64,000 bases of DNA, from contig NZ_JACHXK010000004.1 of NCBI RefSeq assembly GCF_014192105.1, positions 310,001-374,000 on the forward strand, read 5' to 3'. The translations under genes were made by a program, and so were the position numbers. The notes under the pieces are model-generated. The model ran no database searches. It was not told where the DNA came from and worked only from the letters and a program-made list of their open reading frames with translations. This document shows, piece by piece, positions 17,195 to 27,396 of this stretch. How positions within the stretch are numbered: the first letter of the stretch is position 1; each line of letters begins with the position of its first letter. The DNA comes from Paenibacillus phyllosphaerae. GTDB lineage: Bacteria; Bacillota; Bacilli; Paenibacillales; Paenibacillaceae.

Positions 17195-18481
17195 TTATAC
17201 CTCCATTACGAGCAGTTGCGGATCAGCAAGCAGCTGCTTGATGTAGTTCATAAAGTTTTGTGCCGTAGCACCATCGATGAGACGGTGGTCGAAGCTTAAG
17301 GAAAGCGCCATAACTGGAGCAACAACGATCTGGCCGTTCTTAACAACCGGTTTCTCGGAGATGCGGCCTGTGCCAAGGATTGCAACTTCAGGGAAGTTGA
17401 TTACCGGCGTGAAGAACATGCCGCCTGCGGAACCGATGTTCGTGATCGAGATTGTGCTGCCTTTCATCTCTGCTGGTGTCAGTTTGCCGTCACGGCCGCG
17501 TGTTGCAAGATCGCGGATTGAATCAGCAACCATCCACACATTCTTGCGGTCCGCATCATGGATAACAGGAACGATTAGGCCGTTGTCTGTATCTGTTGCG
17601 ATACCGATGTTGTAGTACTTCTTGTAGACGATCTCTTGCTTCTCTTCGTCCAGCATTGCGTTCATGATCGGGAACTGACGGCATGCAGCCACGAGCGCCT
17701 TAACGATGAACGGCAGGTAAGTGAGCTTAACGCCTTTCTTCTCTGCCAAAGGTTTCGCTTTCGTACGAAGCGCTACAAGCTCGGTTACGTCAACTTCGTC
17801 CATGATCGTAACATGTGGAGCTGTGTATACGGACTTCGACATTGCGTTCGCGATTGCCTTACGGATGCCTTTGAACGCTACGCGTTCTTCCGGACGCTCG
17901 CCTGCTACAACCGTTACAGCTGCAGGAGCTGCCTTCGCTTCGGTTGCAGGGGCTTCAGCTGCTTGTGCCGCCGGAGCTGCCGTGCCGCCGCCAGCTGCGA
18001 ATGCAGTGACATCTTCACGCGTAATACGGCCGTTCTTGCCAGTTCCGCTGATTGTTGCGATATCCACGCCTTTTTCACGCGCGAATTTGCGAACGCTCGG
18101 TGTTGCCAGAACCGGACCAGCGGATGTTGGAGTTGGAGCAGGTGCAGCCTGTCCTGCAGGAGCCGCTTTCTCTTCAGCCGCCGGAGCAGGTGCTTTCTCT
18201 TCGGCAGCAGCTGGCGCTTCAGCTTGCTCAGGCAGATCGCCTTCTGCATCGATGATCGCGACTACTTCGCCGACGTGGCACACTTGGCCGTCTTTCGTGA
18301 ATACTTCCAATACTTTACCATTAACCGGACAAGGCACTTCTACAATCGCCTTATCGTTCTGTACTTCCATAATAATATCGTCGTCAGTTACGCTGTCGCC
18401 TGGCTTGATATGCATTTTGACGATTTCGCCCTCATGCAGGCCTTCGCCCAGCTCTGGGAACCGGTATTCAAATTTTGCCAC
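17195..18481 (-). CDS. pdhC: Dihydrolipoamide acetyltransferase (E2) of pyruvate dehydrogenase
   Basis: A 428-residue core protein of the complex. Domains in order: one lipoyl domain (about residues 2-78, lipoylated lysine in [10 protein letters not shown]), an Ala/Pro/Glu-rich flexible linker, a peripheral subunit-binding domain (about 127-163, [15 protein letters not shown]), a second Ala-rich linker, and the acetyltransferase domain (about 195-428) ending with the active-site HRLIDGA. It starts with GTG, 7-8 bases after GAGGAGG. The neighbouring E1 and E3 genes show that it belongs to PDH rather than the 2-oxoglutarate complex. Confidence 0.96.
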   Translation of the reverse strand: MAKFEYRFPELGEGLHEGEIVKMHIKPGDSVTDDDIIMEVQNDKAIVEVPCPVNGKVLEVFTKDGQVCHVGEVVAIIDAEGDLPEQAEAPAAAEEKAPAPAAEEKAAPAGQAAPAPTPTSAGPVLATPSVRKFAREKGVDIATISGTGKNGRITREDVTAFAAGGGTAAPAAQAAEAPATEAKAAPAAVTVVAGERPEERVAFKGIRKAIANAMSKSVYTAPHVTIMDEVDVTELVALRTKAKPLAEKKGVKLTYLPFIVKALVAACRQFPIMNAMLDEEKQEIVYKKYYNIGIATDTDNGLIVPVIHDADRKNVWMVADSIRDLATRGRDGKLTPAEMKGSTISITNIGSAGGMFFTPVINFPEVAILGTGRISEKPVVKNGQIVVAPVMALSLSFDHRLIDGATAQNFMNYIKQLLADPQLLVMEV

Positions 18482-18582
18482 TTGCGGTACCTCCTCAAAG
18501 GTTGGTGAAGCGAATGCCCATTCTAAGCGAATAGCATCCGCCCCAATCTTGTAATGCGTGTATGGATTAGTTCAGGAATAAA

Positions 18583-19560
18583 TTAGAATTCCCGTACTTT
18601 GTTCACTGCTGCGATGATGCGAGCTTGAGTCGGGAGCCACGCGTCTTCGATTTGCGCGAACGGATAAACAGTATCCGGACCGGCTACGCGAAGAACAGGC
18701 GCTTCCAGGTGAAGAATGGCTTTCTCGTTGATTTGCGTGATGATCTCGGCAGCCGCACCGGAAGTTTTTTGTGCTTCTTGAACGACGATCGCGCGGTTCG
18801 TTTTCTTAATCGAAGCAACGATCGTATCGATGTCGAGCGGAAGCAGCGTACGAAGGTCGATAACTTCAGCGCTTACGCCTTGCTTCTCAAGTTCTTCAGC
18901 AGCTTTAACCGCCGTATGAACCATCAAGCCGTATGCGATGATCGTTACGTCTTTACCTTCGCGAACAACGTTCGCTTTGCCGATTTCGATCGTGTATTCG
19001 CCCTCTGGAACCTCTGCACGGAATGCACGGTACAAGTTCAGGTGCTCCATGAAGAATACAGGGTCGTTATCACGAATCGCGGAGATCATGAGACCTTTTG
19101 CATCGTAAGGATTCGAAGGGACGATAACTTTAATACCCGGCGTCTGGATTGCAAGACCTTCAAGGGAGTCCGTGTGAAGCTCAGCAGCTTTAACGCCGCC
19201 GCCGAATGGCGTACGGAATACGATCGGCGAGTTGTAACGGCCGCCGGAACGGTAACGCATACGAGCCGCTTGAACGAACATTTGGTCAAGCGCTTCGTAG
19301 ATGAAGCCTACAAATTGAATTTCGGCAACCGGACGGAAGCCCTGAATGCCCATACCTACTGCCATACCGGCAATTGCGGATTCAGCAAGCGGCGTATCGA
19401 ATACGCGGTCCTCGCCGAATTCTTCTTGCAGACCTTCGGTAACGCGGAATACGCCGCCGACTTTACCCACGTCTTCGCCGAAGGCGACTACGTTAGTATC
19501 GCGTTTCATTTCCACGCGCATCGCGTCGCGGATCGCTTCCAACATATTCATTTGTGCCAT
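18583..19560 (-). CDS. pdhB: Pyruvate dehydrogenase E1 beta subunit
   Basis: A 325-residue subunit that with PdhA forms the thiamine-diphosphate enzyme decarboxylating pyruvate. Normal length; the N-terminal [15 protein letters not shown], the [17 protein letters not shown] stretch with its conserved glutamate and the [20 protein letters not shown] stretch are typical. GGAGG lies upstream of the ATG. It is separated from pdhA by 159 bases, which include a GC-rich hairpin (about 19658-19693) with no T-run, so the start of pdhB may be tuned separately from pdhA. Confidence 0.96.
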   Translation of the reverse strand: MAQMNMLEAIRDAMRVEMKRDTNVVAFGEDVGKVGGVFRVTEGLQEEFGEDRVFDTPLAESAIAGMAVGMGIQGFRPVAEIQFVGFIYEALDQMFVQAARMRYRSGGRYNSPIVFRTPFGGGVKAAELHTDSLEGLAIQTPGIKVIVPSNPYDAKGLMISAIRDNDPVFFMEHLNLYRAFRAEVPEGEYTIEIGKANVVREGKDVTIIAYGLMVHTAVKAAEELEKQGVSAEVIDLRTLLPLDIDTIVASIKKTNRAIVVQEAQKTSGAAAEIITQINEKAILHLEAPVLRVAGPDTVYPFAQIEDAWLPTQARIIAAVNKVREF

Positions 19561-19719
19561 GTTCGTTGGTTCCTCCTAAGAGTGTTCTATTCCTGCACAG
19601 CGAATTCGCTTCGGGATTCACTGATGAATGCTTATCTATATAATGGAAAGTAAATCGTGGTACAGGACCGCCGCCAGGCAGCAGCCCTGTCCTATATTCG
19701 ATTCCGCTCTGTCGGCTTC

Positions 19720-20805
<1,086 letters not shown>

Positions 20806-20853
20806 TCACCTCAGCTTAATATTTGAAAAAACACAGGTCACTGTTATAGAATG

Positions 20854-20883
20854 ATTATAACCCTGTTCAACCCGAATGGTCAA
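20854..20883 (-). promoter_or_regulatory. Sigma-A-like promoter of the pdh cluster
   Basis: On the minus strand TTGACC and a perfect TATAAT are separated by 18 bases, upstream of pdhA. Confidence 0.65.
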
Positions 20884-21083
20884 AGCATAAAATCGCTTAA
20901 CCCGTTGATTTTTCACACATTGTGCGTTTTTTCAACGCGGATTGTATATGTAACAGGCTCCTTTTTTCTATAGTACAGAATAGTACACAAGACAGATTAC
21001 GAGTAAACCTGGGCATAATACCCCTTCTTTTTGTTTGCCCGAAATTGGATGAACTCATGCAAGCTCGAGAGGAGAACAGCAAT

Positions 21084-21824
21084 ATGACAGATTCACGTTA
21101 CTTGAAACGCACCATTGTCAAAGACACCGTCCCCAGCCAATACTTGCCGGAAGGACAGCGGGAGCTTCGGGTCTTCCTTCCCCCTGGCTACAACGAGGTA
21201 TTAAGTTATCCTGTCGTCTATTGTCAGGATGGCGAAGATTTCTTCAACTTCGGCCGGGTTGCCACCATCGCCACGCAATTGATCCTGGATGAAGGCATCG
21301 AACCTTTCATTATTGTAGGCGTAGACGTCGACAAGAAGAAACGGACAGACGAATACGCTCCGGACGGCCCCCTTCACGATGGTTATGTCCGATTCTTCGC
21401 CGATGAGCTCGTTCCTTATATAGAAGCCAAATATGCTGCTCGCCGCGTAAAGGAAGAGCGGATTCTCGCGGGCGATTCGCTTGGCGGCACCGTGTCGCTT
21501 CATATCGCGCTTCGTTATCCAAATCTGTTCAACCGCATTATCGCCTTATCCGGCGCGTTCTATCCGTCCTCGCAGGCAATTGCTGCCCAAGCTGGCGATC
21601 TGAGCGATCTGGAGCTGTTCATGATCGTCGGCCTTCAAGAGGATGCCTATGAAACCGACCGCGGCGTGTTCAATTTTGTCGCGATCAACCGGGAGATGAA
21701 GCAGCTGCTCGAGGCCAAAGGCGCCGTAACGCATTACGGCGAGCATGACGGCAAGCATGTATGGGGCTTTTGGCAAAAGCATATCCCCGCCTCGCTCAAA
21801 ACTTTCTTGCGGCAAGAAAGCTAG
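21084..21824 (+). CDS. Alpha/beta-hydrolase esterase, enterochelin-esterase-like
   Basis: A 246-residue hydrolase. The nucleophile serine is in the elbow AGDSLGG (near residue 132), followed by HIALRYP; a late histidine lies in HDGKHVWGFWQ, and an acidic residue should come from the DLELFMIVGLQED stretch. The wording is that of the putative esterase family (Fes/IroE/YieL-like). The usual substrates are siderophore esters or acyl esters, but no siderophore genes are near. The start at 21084 follows GAGAGGAG by 9 bases; a longer frame reaches back to 20922 without a ribosome-binding site. It has its own terminator. Confidence 0.8.
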   Translation: MTDSRYLKRTIVKDTVPSQYLPEGQRELRVFLPPGYNEVLSYPVVYCQDGEDFFNFGRVATIATQLILDEGIEPFIIVGVDVDKKKRTDEYAPDGPLHDGYVRFFADELVPYIEAKYAARRVKEERILAGDSLGGTVSLHIALRYPNLFNRIIALSGAFYPSSQAIAAQAGDLSDLELFMIVGLQEDAYETDRGVFNFVAINREMKQLLEAKGAVTHYGEHDGKHVWGFWQKHIPASLKTFLRQES

Positions 21825-21870
21825 CCTTCAACCGTGACATTGCGTCTCAAGCGAAACTTTCGTAAATGAG

Positions 21871-21917
21871 CAAAAAGACCGTTCTCACGAGATTCTCTCG
21901 GGAAAACGGTCTTTTTA
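21871..21917. terminator. Bidirectional terminator between the esterase and phosphatase genes
   Basis: AAAAAGACCGTT (21872-21883) pairs perfectly with AACGGTCTTTTT (21905-21916), giving T-runs on both strands between convergent genes. Confidence 0.9.
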
Positions 21918-21929
21918 TGTACGCCTCTT

Positions 21930-22406
21930 CTATTGAAGCTTCTCTAATCGGATGCGGTCGATCAACTTCGCGCAGCCTTCGCTCACCAGTTCGTAAGTCT
22001 CCTCGAAATTACCGGTATAATAAGGGTCCGGCACATCGGGCGTCTTGCGTTCCGGAAGCAGATCCATAAACTTGAACACTTTCGGATGGCCATCGCATTT
22101 GCTGCCGAACAGCTGCCTTACATCCCGTTCATTGTTGCTGTCCATGCAGACAATGTAATCAAAGTCATGATAATCGCTGAGCCGCACTTGCCTCGCCCGC
22201 ATTCCTTCATAAGAGACGCCATGCTCATCGAGCAATCTGCGTGTGCCTTCATGAGGGATTTTACCGAGATGCCAGTCCCCGGTTCCTGCCGAATCGACCT
22301 CGATCGTCTCCGTTAATCCTTGTTCTCTAAGTTGTTGCTTGAATACCGCCTCAGCCATTGGCGAACGGCAGATGTTGCCCAGACAAACGAACAGTACTTT
22401 GATCAT
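21930..22406 (-). CDS. Low-molecular-weight protein-tyrosine phosphatase
   Basis: A 158-residue phosphatase with the P-loop CLGNICRS at residues 8-15 (nucleophile C8, R14) and the general-acid aspartate in DPYYTGN near residue 126. Bacterial members act on phosphotyrosine or, like YwlE, on phosphoarginine. The DPYY sequence favours the YfkJ/tyrosine-type branch, though this cannot be settled by eye. The ATG overlaps the stop codon of the upstream TRIC-like gene (ATGA), so the two are translationally coupled. Confidence 0.88.
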   Translation of the reverse strand: MIKVLFVCLGNICRSPMAEAVFKQQLREQGLTETIEVDSAGTGDWHLGKIPHEGTRRLLDEHGVSYEGMRARQVRLSDYHDFDYIVCMDSNNERDVRQLFGSKCDGHPKVFKFMDLLPERKTPDVPDPYYTGNFEETYELVSEGCAKLIDRIRLEKLQ

Positions 22407-23098
22407 TGGCGTTCCCCCCTCTGCATGTTGTTGTCGGCCGCGATTGAATGGTCGTCTTGATGTACGGATTGCGCCAGCGCATATTTAAGCGATCTGCGCG
22501 GCAGGCGCCATTTGAAATGAACCGACATCATCCGGAAAGCGACCACGACGCAGAACAGCGTAAGCAGCTCAAGCGGTGTCTTGAACCAACCCAATCCGAC
22601 CACCGCGCCCGCTATCATGGCCCATACCGCATAAATCTCATCGCGGAGTACAAGTGGTTTCCTACCCGCCAGGACGTCACGGATCATCCCGCCGCCGATC
22701 CCGGTCAACATTGCCGCGACGATGACCGCTGACAGCGGATGTTTGCCCGTAGCATACAACGCCCCTTGAATCGCGAATGCGGCTAGTCCAATCGCATCGA
22801 AGAACGCCTCGCTCTTACGCCATTGCTGAATCCAACCGACAGGCAGGATGAATGCGATCGTCATGGCAACTACCGCCGTCTTCAACAACAAGCCCTGCGA
22901 CCACAATGTCGTCACTGGAATACCAATCAGCAAATTCCGCACGACCCCTCCGCCGAATGCCGTTACTAACCCCAGTACGTATACGCCTAGAATATCGTAT
23001 TCCTCTTCCATGGCTACAATCGCGCCGCTCACGGCAAAAGCGATTGTACCGATAATGCTAAACACGGTAAAGACGTCCATATCCACATGCCAATTCAA
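22403..23098 (-). CDS. TRIC-like cation channel family membrane protein (UPF0126)
   Basis: A 231-residue membrane protein with two internally repeated three-helix units: FAVSGAIVAMEEEYDILGVYVLGLVTAFGGG at the front and AIQGALYATG with MLTGIGGGMIRDVLAG further on. The glycine-rich GGG helix kinks are hallmarks of bacterial TRIC channels, which pass monovalent cations. I chose a TTG start at 23098 because GGAGG lies exactly 9 bases upstream; the ATG at 23080 has no clear ribosome-binding site. Its stop overlaps the phosphatase start by ATGA. Confidence 0.82.
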   Translation of the reverse strand: MNWHVDMDVFTVFSIIGTIAFAVSGAIVAMEEEYDILGVYVLGLVTAFGGGVVRNLLIGIPVTTLWSQGLLLKTAVVAMTIAFILPVGWIQQWRKSEAFFDAIGLAAFAIQGALYATGKHPLSAVIVAAMLTGIGGGMIRDVLAGRKPLVLRDEIYAVWAMIAGAVVGLGWFKTPLELLTLFCVVVAFRMMSVHFKWRLPRRSLKYALAQSVHQDDHSIAADNNMQRGERQ

Positions 23099-23346
23099 CG
23101 AATGATGCCTCCGTCGTCCGCGTGACACTTCCCAAGCTCATCCCTACGTGTGTCGAACGGTGTCCGTATTTTTCCCTTTCCCATTTTAGCCGCGGTACTA
23201 AAGTTTGCGCAAGAGAACTTTTGCGAACATGTTCCAAGATATTTTTTGAAAAGCGGTTCATGTTTCGTTTATTATGCGCGGGAAGGCACATGGCGAAGCG
23301 TATTTCTTTCCGAACAATTCTAATCATCGCCATTACGCATCGATGC

Positions 23347-23375
23347 TGGTCAATCTCATTGCTCCCTAGTATACT
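23347..23375 (+). promoter_or_regulatory. Candidate promoter of thiN
   Basis: TGGTCA and TATACT separated by 17 bases, about 40 bases before thiN. The rest of the 318-bp gap (23099-23416) shows no thiamine (THI-box) riboswitch or other obvious element. Confidence 0.5.
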
Positions 23376-23416
23376 GGGGCAATACATACTTTTGGCTAGC
23401 GAAAGGAAGAACGACT

Positions 23417-24061
23417 ATGCAAGCTCGCCGCATTCTCATCTTTACTGGTGGACGGCTAGGAGAGTGGGCACTGCCCCTAATACAGGAAGACGACTACGTA
23501 ATCGGCGCTGACCGCGGCGCGTACTATCTGGTCTCGCACCAGATCCGCCCGAATCTGGCGATCGGCGATTTCGATTCGGTCACGCAGGCCGAGATGGAGT
23601 TTCTTAGACAGGAATGCGAACATGTCGAAGCCTGTGATCCGATCGACAAGGATTTCACGGATACCGAGTTGGCTTTTCGTTATGCAATGGCGCAGCACCC
23701 GCGCGAGATTATACTTATAGGCGCTCTGGGAACCCGCTTCGATCATTCCCTGGCGAACATTCATTTGCTGAAAACCGCCGTTGATCATAACGTGCCCGTC
23801 TCTATTGTGGACGAGCATAACCGCGTGAGGGTCATCACGGATCGCTTGCTTTTGCAAAAAGCAGACGAATACGCTCACGTCTCCCTTCTGCCTTTGACAA
23901 CGGAAGTCACCGGCATCGATCTCGAAGGATTCCGCTATCCGCTGCAAGACGCAACCTTGAAGATCGGCCAGTCGCTCGGGATCAGCAACGTGATCGAGGC
24001 AAAAGAAGGGAGCATCCGGATTCGTTCCGGCCTGCTCCTTGTGATTGAAAGCAAAGATTAG
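23417..24061 (+). CDS. thiN: Thiamine pyrophosphokinase
   Basis: A 214-residue enzyme transferring pyrophosphate from ATP to thiamine. Conserved blocks are GADRGAYYL (about residues 31-39), the catalytic GDFDSV (near 50-55), KDFTDTELA (near 75-83) and a later GALGTRFDHSLANI (near 100). The C-terminal beta domain with SLGISNVI binds thiamine. AAAGGAAG precedes the ATG. It stands alone rather than in the rpe-thiN arrangement of B. subtilis. Its product, thiamine diphosphate, is the cofactor of the PDH E1 encoded 3 kb away, but no shared regulation is visible. Confidence 0.93.
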   Translation: MQARRILIFTGGRLGEWALPLIQEDDYVIGADRGAYYLVSHQIRPNLAIGDFDSVTQAEMEFLRQECEHVEACDPIDKDFTDTELAFRYAMAQHPREIILIGALGTRFDHSLANIHLLKTAVDHNVPVSIVDEHNRVRVITDRLLLQKADEYAHVSLLPLTTEVTGIDLEGFRYPLQDATLKIGQSLGISNVIEAKEGSIRIRSGLLLVIESKD

Positions 24062-24087
24062 CTTCGACTTTTAATTAGCTTCGACCT

Positions 24088-26082
24088 TTATAAGGTAGGA
24101 TCATCCGCCGATTTCTCGATGGTGAGGCCAGATACATACTTGCGCTTCATCATTTTTCTTATCTTGCGATCCGCCTTCGTCTCGAATACGATGTCCATAT
24201 CATAATCCTCACCAGGATACAGCTGATCGGCGGCGATATATAGCGACAATCGCTTCCGGTTAAAGGTGAGCTTCTGCTTCTGCACTTGTACGACCACCTC
24301 ACCCCGTTCATCCGCGGCTTTATAGACGATCCCCGTTCGTTTCAACGGATAAATCCATACGCAATCTCCTGCCTGAAAAGCTCGCTTGCTTGTTCCCTCT
24401 CCAGCCCCTGCCTCTACTTCATTCTGTTCGCCTGTCTTCAAAGTCGCTTCCTGTTTGGCATTCGATTTGCTATGACCGGCATGCATGGGGACATAAGGCT
24501 GGAGTTCTTCTGCAGCATCAGTTCCGGAACTTGCCTGCTGAACTGATGTATTCTTAAACAAAGCCGCTCTTGCCTCAGCTCGTGCGATGACATGCTCGGG
24601 CAACCCGTACCGCTTTGCGATAGCAAAAGCAAAACTGTCCCCTGCTTCGCCAATCTCGAGCCGATACAGCGGCCGTAGCGTCTCCGGATCAAAGGCCATT
24701 CTCGCGTTGGCGCAGCCATCCGTTCGTGCGGCGAATCGCTTAATCTCGTTAAAATGCGTGGTTGCGGCCACTAGCGATTGCCGGCTCAGCAGTTCTTCCA
24801 AGATCGCGATCGACAGTGCGATACCTTCGCCGGGATCGGTTCCTGCTGCGAGTTCATCAAGCAATAACAGCGACCTTGTGCCTGCGGAATTGAGCATTTC
24901 CTTCATGTTCGACATATGCGCCGAGAAGGTGCTAAGCGAATGCTCGATGCTCTGGCCATCGCCTACATCGGCCATAATGTGATCGAACAGTCCCAGTTCC
25001 GTGCCCGGTTCCGCCGGAAGCAGCAAACCCGATTGCAGCATGAACGCCATCAGCCCCATCGTCTTCAGCGTCACCGTCTTGCCTCCCGTGTTCGGTCCGG
25101 TAATCATCAGCTGTCTCCAGCTTCGTCCGAGTTCAACATTCAGCGGAAGGCAGTTCTTGCCGAGCAGCGGATGCTTGGCATTCACGAGCTTGATCATCGG
25201 CGTCGGGGCAATAGGAACTGCAATGCCATCCCAGGTTCGAGACAGTTTGGCCCGCGCAAAAATAAAGTCAAACGACGCCATCGCTTCAATATTCCAGCGC
25301 AATTGATCGCCATACGTCTCCGCAAGCTCGGATAGCGTCGATAGGATCACGGTTTTCTCCCGCTCCTCTTCCGCTTGCCACAGCTGCCATTCGGATTGCA
25401 ACTCCGCGATATCAGCCGGTTCGACGAACAAGGTCTGACCGCTGGCAGACTCATCCCATACAGTCCCTGGCACCTGCTTGCGAAGTTCGCGCTTCACCGG
25501 AATGACATAGTGGCCGCCGCGTTTGCTTATAATCTGCTCTTGCAAAGCCGCTTTGTATTTGCCCATCGTCTGCTGAAGTCGACGCTCAATTCGATCCTCT
25601 AGCGCAGCTAGCTGACGCCGTATATCTCCCAAATAAACGCTTGCCTGATCGGTCAGCTGGCCATAACGTAAGCAGCGCTCAAGTTCATCCCGCAGATTGG
25701 CGCAATCATGCATGGAGTCGGCATAGCTGCTGATCGTCGGGGCCGCATGATGCTTCGACTGCATATACCGACGCATCTGCGCGACGGACGCAAGCCAAGA
25801 GGCAAGAAAGGTCAGCTCTTGTTCGTTATAGATCCTTCCCTTGCCGAGCAGTTGGATGAACGGCTCGATCCCTTCCATTGCGGACAACGGAATGCTTGCC
25901 CCGGTATCGAGCAGTCTGGCTGCTTCGTCCGTTTCGTTCATCCAAGCACGCACAGTCCGCTCATTCGAGCTAGGCTCATGCAGCTCCGCCAGTCTTCTGC
26001 CTGCCGTAGATACCGTATAGTCCGTGAGTTGTTCCTTGATTTTGTCGTATTCCAATCGCTTCATGCTAGCCTGGTTCATCAT
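24088..26082 (-). CDS. MutS2-like ATPase lacking the C-terminal Smr nuclease domain
   Basis: A 664-residue protein with the MutS2 layout: N-terminal lever and clamp helices, a connector with QEQIISKRGGHYVIPVKRELR, and the ABC-type ATPase with Walker A GPNTGGKT (near residue 330), LLLLDELAAGTDPGEG (Walker B) and THFNEIK. MutS2 dissociates collided ribosomes or branched nucleic acids, normally with a C-terminal Smr domain of about 80 residues. Here the protein ends in a short basic tail (about 570-664) with a KOW-like KRTGIVYKAAD stretch and no Smr motif, so it is probably a paralogue of the full-length MutS2. Start at 26082: GGAGG is 9 bases away. A long leader with two terminators precedes it. 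Confidence 0.8.
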   Translation of the reverse strand: MMNQASMKRLEYDKIKEQLTDYTVSTAGRRLAELHEPSSNERTVRAWMNETDEAARLLDTGASIPLSAMEGIEPFIQLLGKGRIYNEQELTFLASWLASVAQMRRYMQSKHHAAPTISSYADSMHDCANLRDELERCLRYGQLTDQASVYLGDIRRQLAALEDRIERRLQQTMGKYKAALQEQIISKRGGHYVIPVKRELRKQVPGTVWDESASGQTLFVEPADIAELQSEWQLWQAEEEREKTVILSTLSELAETYGDQLRWNIEAMASFDFIFARAKLSRTWDGIAVPIAPTPMIKLVNAKHPLLGKNCLPLNVELGRSWRQLMITGPNTGGKTVTLKTMGLMAFMLQSGLLLPAEPGTELGLFDHIMADVGDGQSIEHSLSTFSAHMSNMKEMLNSAGTRSLLLLDELAAGTDPGEGIALSIAILEELLSRQSLVAATTHFNEIKRFAARTDGCANARMAFDPETLRPLYRLEIGEAGDSFAFAIAKRYGLPEHVIARAEARAALFKNTSVQQASSGTDAAEELQPYVPMHAGHSKSNAKQEATLKTGEQNEVEAGAGEGTSKRAFQAGDCVWIYPLKRTGIVYKAADERGEVVVQVQKQKLTFNRKRLSLYIAADQLYPGEDYDMDIVFETKADRKIRKMMKRKYVSGLTIEKSADDPTL

Positions 26083-26111
26083 TGTTCTCATCCTCCTAAG
26101 GGTTGCTGGAA

Positions 26112-26153
26112 AACAAAAAAGGGAACAAGAAGCGCATGCGCTTCCCGTTCCCT
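26112..26153 (-). terminator. Intrinsic terminator just upstream of the MutS2-like gene
   Basis: AGGGAAC (26120-26126) pairs with GTTCCCT (26147-26153) outside a GAAGCGCATGCGCTTC palindrome; six T follow on the minus strand. It ends only about 30 bases before the MutS2-like start codon, so read-through must be regulated or a promoter must lie very close. Confidence 0.85.
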
Positions 26154-26285
26154 AGTTCTCTTCGGCCAGCCTTCCTGCACCCATCCACACCACGATACTT
26201 TGAACAGCACACTACGCTATTTCGGTTATTCGAAAAAGCGCCGTGGCGGCCATTCGCTACTCGTCGGAATGTATGCAAAAAGACA

Positions 26286-26313
26286 GAAAAAAAGCGTGCT
26301 CCAAGAGCACGCT
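26286..26313 (-). terminator. Second terminator in the leader region
   Basis: A perfect 9-bp stem AGCGTGCTC/GAGCACGCT with a 3-base loop and seven T on the minus strand, 33 bases after the structured element 26346-26466. Confidence 0.9.
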
Positions 26314-26345
26314 GATTCGCCGAAATGAAAGGCGGAAATCATCAT

Positions 26346-26466
26346 GTTCTTAACTCATGAGACCAGCCGAATGAGTAACACGAAACAGACCTGCCAAATT
26401 CGTCAGCAAGTTCAATTCGATTCGTTACGTACATTCAAACTGAATATCAAATTACGAGTTAAGAAC
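26346..26466 (-). ncRNA. Candidate structured RNA (leader element or sRNA) upstream of the MutS2-like gene
   Basis: A perfect 11-bp inverted repeat, GTTCTTAACTC (26346-26356) and GAGTTAAGAAC (26456-26466), closes 99 bases in which further nested pairs fit in register: GAAT/ATTC, GTAAC/GTTAC and GAA/TTC. On the minus strand a promoter-like region lies 45-75 bases upstream and an intrinsic terminator 33 bases downstream, so it could be the sensor part of a riboswitch-like leader or a free RNA of about 200 nt. I do not recognise a known class. No protein gene lies in 26083-26581. Confidence 0.4.
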
Positions 26467-26498
26467 ACCAGCAAACATTAAAATTTCCCCTTGCATTG

Positions 26499-26540
26499 TA
26501 AGATAATCCTATCTTATGCCGAATGAAGGCTTGACGTCAA
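26499..26540 (-). promoter_or_regulatory. Candidate promoter with overlapping palindrome ahead of the structured leader
   Basis: On the minus strand TTGACG (26535-26540) and TAAGAT (26511-26516) are 18 bases apart. The -10 overlaps an 18-bp perfect palindrome TAAGATA-ATCC-TATCTTA (26499-26516) that could be an operator or a 5' hairpin. The -35 lies within another palindrome, CTTGACGTCAAG. Confidence 0.35.
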
Positions 26541-26581
26541 GTCCGGCTTTCCTTCACGACGGATGAACGCGACTTCGCGCC

Positions 26582-27361
26582 TTAGACCTGCACCTGAAGA
26601 CCGCCATATGCGAACCCGACTTGCTGGGGCAGAGCATAATCGCGTCTCCTATCAATATCATGCGAGATATGGGTGAACAAGGTACGACCAGGCTGCAGCT
26701 CTTGGAGCAACTCCAGCGCTTCCTTCACGTCGTAGACCGACCGCGTCTCGAACGGAAACGGTTCTTCATAGAAACTCGTACCGAGTACGAGCAAATCCAG
26801 CCCGTACAAAGGTTCGCGCTGTTCTTCCGTCAATGCGATCGAGTCCGAGCAATACGCCCATGCATGCTGATCCACGATGTTCGTGAATTTAAAGGCATAA
26901 GCGTATCCGTTCTTGCCGTGGTTGACGCGCCAGCAATCTACCGTCCAATCCCCCAACTGAAAAGGGCCTTGAATCGGAATGAAATCGATCTGGCGGCATA
27001 ACCAAGGAAAACGGTTCGTAATCTCGCCGATCACATCCGGCATCGCAAAAGCGGTCCCCTTCCGACCAAGCCAGCGGCAAGCATCCGCCCACTCCGCCAA
27101 TCCTGCAATGTGATCAAAATGCGCGTGGGTGATGAGAATGCGATCAATGAACCGCAATCCCGCCTGCTCCATTTGCTCCCGCCAATCCGGGCCGCAATCA
27201 ATCAACACCGTTCCGAAGGACTCGTCCTGCAGGTGTACGAGCGACCGCCTTCTACGGTTCACGCCGCTTGTCCGCGCTTCTTCACAGACATCGCAAGAAC
27301 AATAGATACGAGGGACCCCCATGGAATCCCCCGTCCCCCAAAAGCTTATTGTCGTTGGCAC
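26582..27361 (-). CDS. MBL-fold metal-dependent hydrolase, PhnP-like
   Basis: A 259-residue metallo-beta-lactamase-fold phosphodiesterase. The metal motif THAHFDH lies near residues 78-84, with further ligands at HGKNG (His near 150), SDS (near 174) and the C-terminal FTHISHD. An N-terminal CSCDVC (about residues 22-27) recalls the extra zinc site of PhnP, a cyclic-phosphate phosphodiesterase of phosphonate breakdown, though no phn cluster is here. The start is GTG, 10 bases after AGGAGG. The gene is the last of a five-gene run with the GNAT and nitrilase genes (35-base gap). Confidence 0.82.
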   Translation of the reverse strand: MPTTISFWGTGDSMGVPRIYCSCDVCEEARTSGVNRRRRSLVHLQDESFGTVLIDCGPDWREQMEQAGLRFIDRILITHAHFDHIAGLAEWADACRWLGRKGTAFAMPDVIGEITNRFPWLCRQIDFIPIQGPFQLGDWTVDCWRVNHGKNGYAYAFKFTNIVDQHAWAYCSDSIALTEEQREPLYGLDLLVLGTSFYEEPFPFETRSVYDVKEALELLQELQPGRTLFTHISHDIDRRRDYALPQQVGFAYGGLQVQV

Positions 27362-27396
27362 GATTGCCCAACCTCCTACAAACCTAAGCCTAAAGC

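Noticed and set aside
19658..19693. Terminator between pdhA and pdhB
   Set aside because: The GC-rich hairpin has no following T-run on the minus strand, so it is better read as a processing or pause hairpin.
26096..26278. 60-codon open frame on the minus strand in the leader region
   Set aside because: It runs through the terminator palindrome, has no ribosome-binding site and shows arginine-rich random composition.
26096..26320. T-box riboswitch ahead of the MutS2-like gene
   Set aside because: The minus strand ends with AACTAGGG and a GC-rich terminator like many T-boxes, but the conserved GGTACCGC core of the antiterminator is missing and no specifier loop could be placed.
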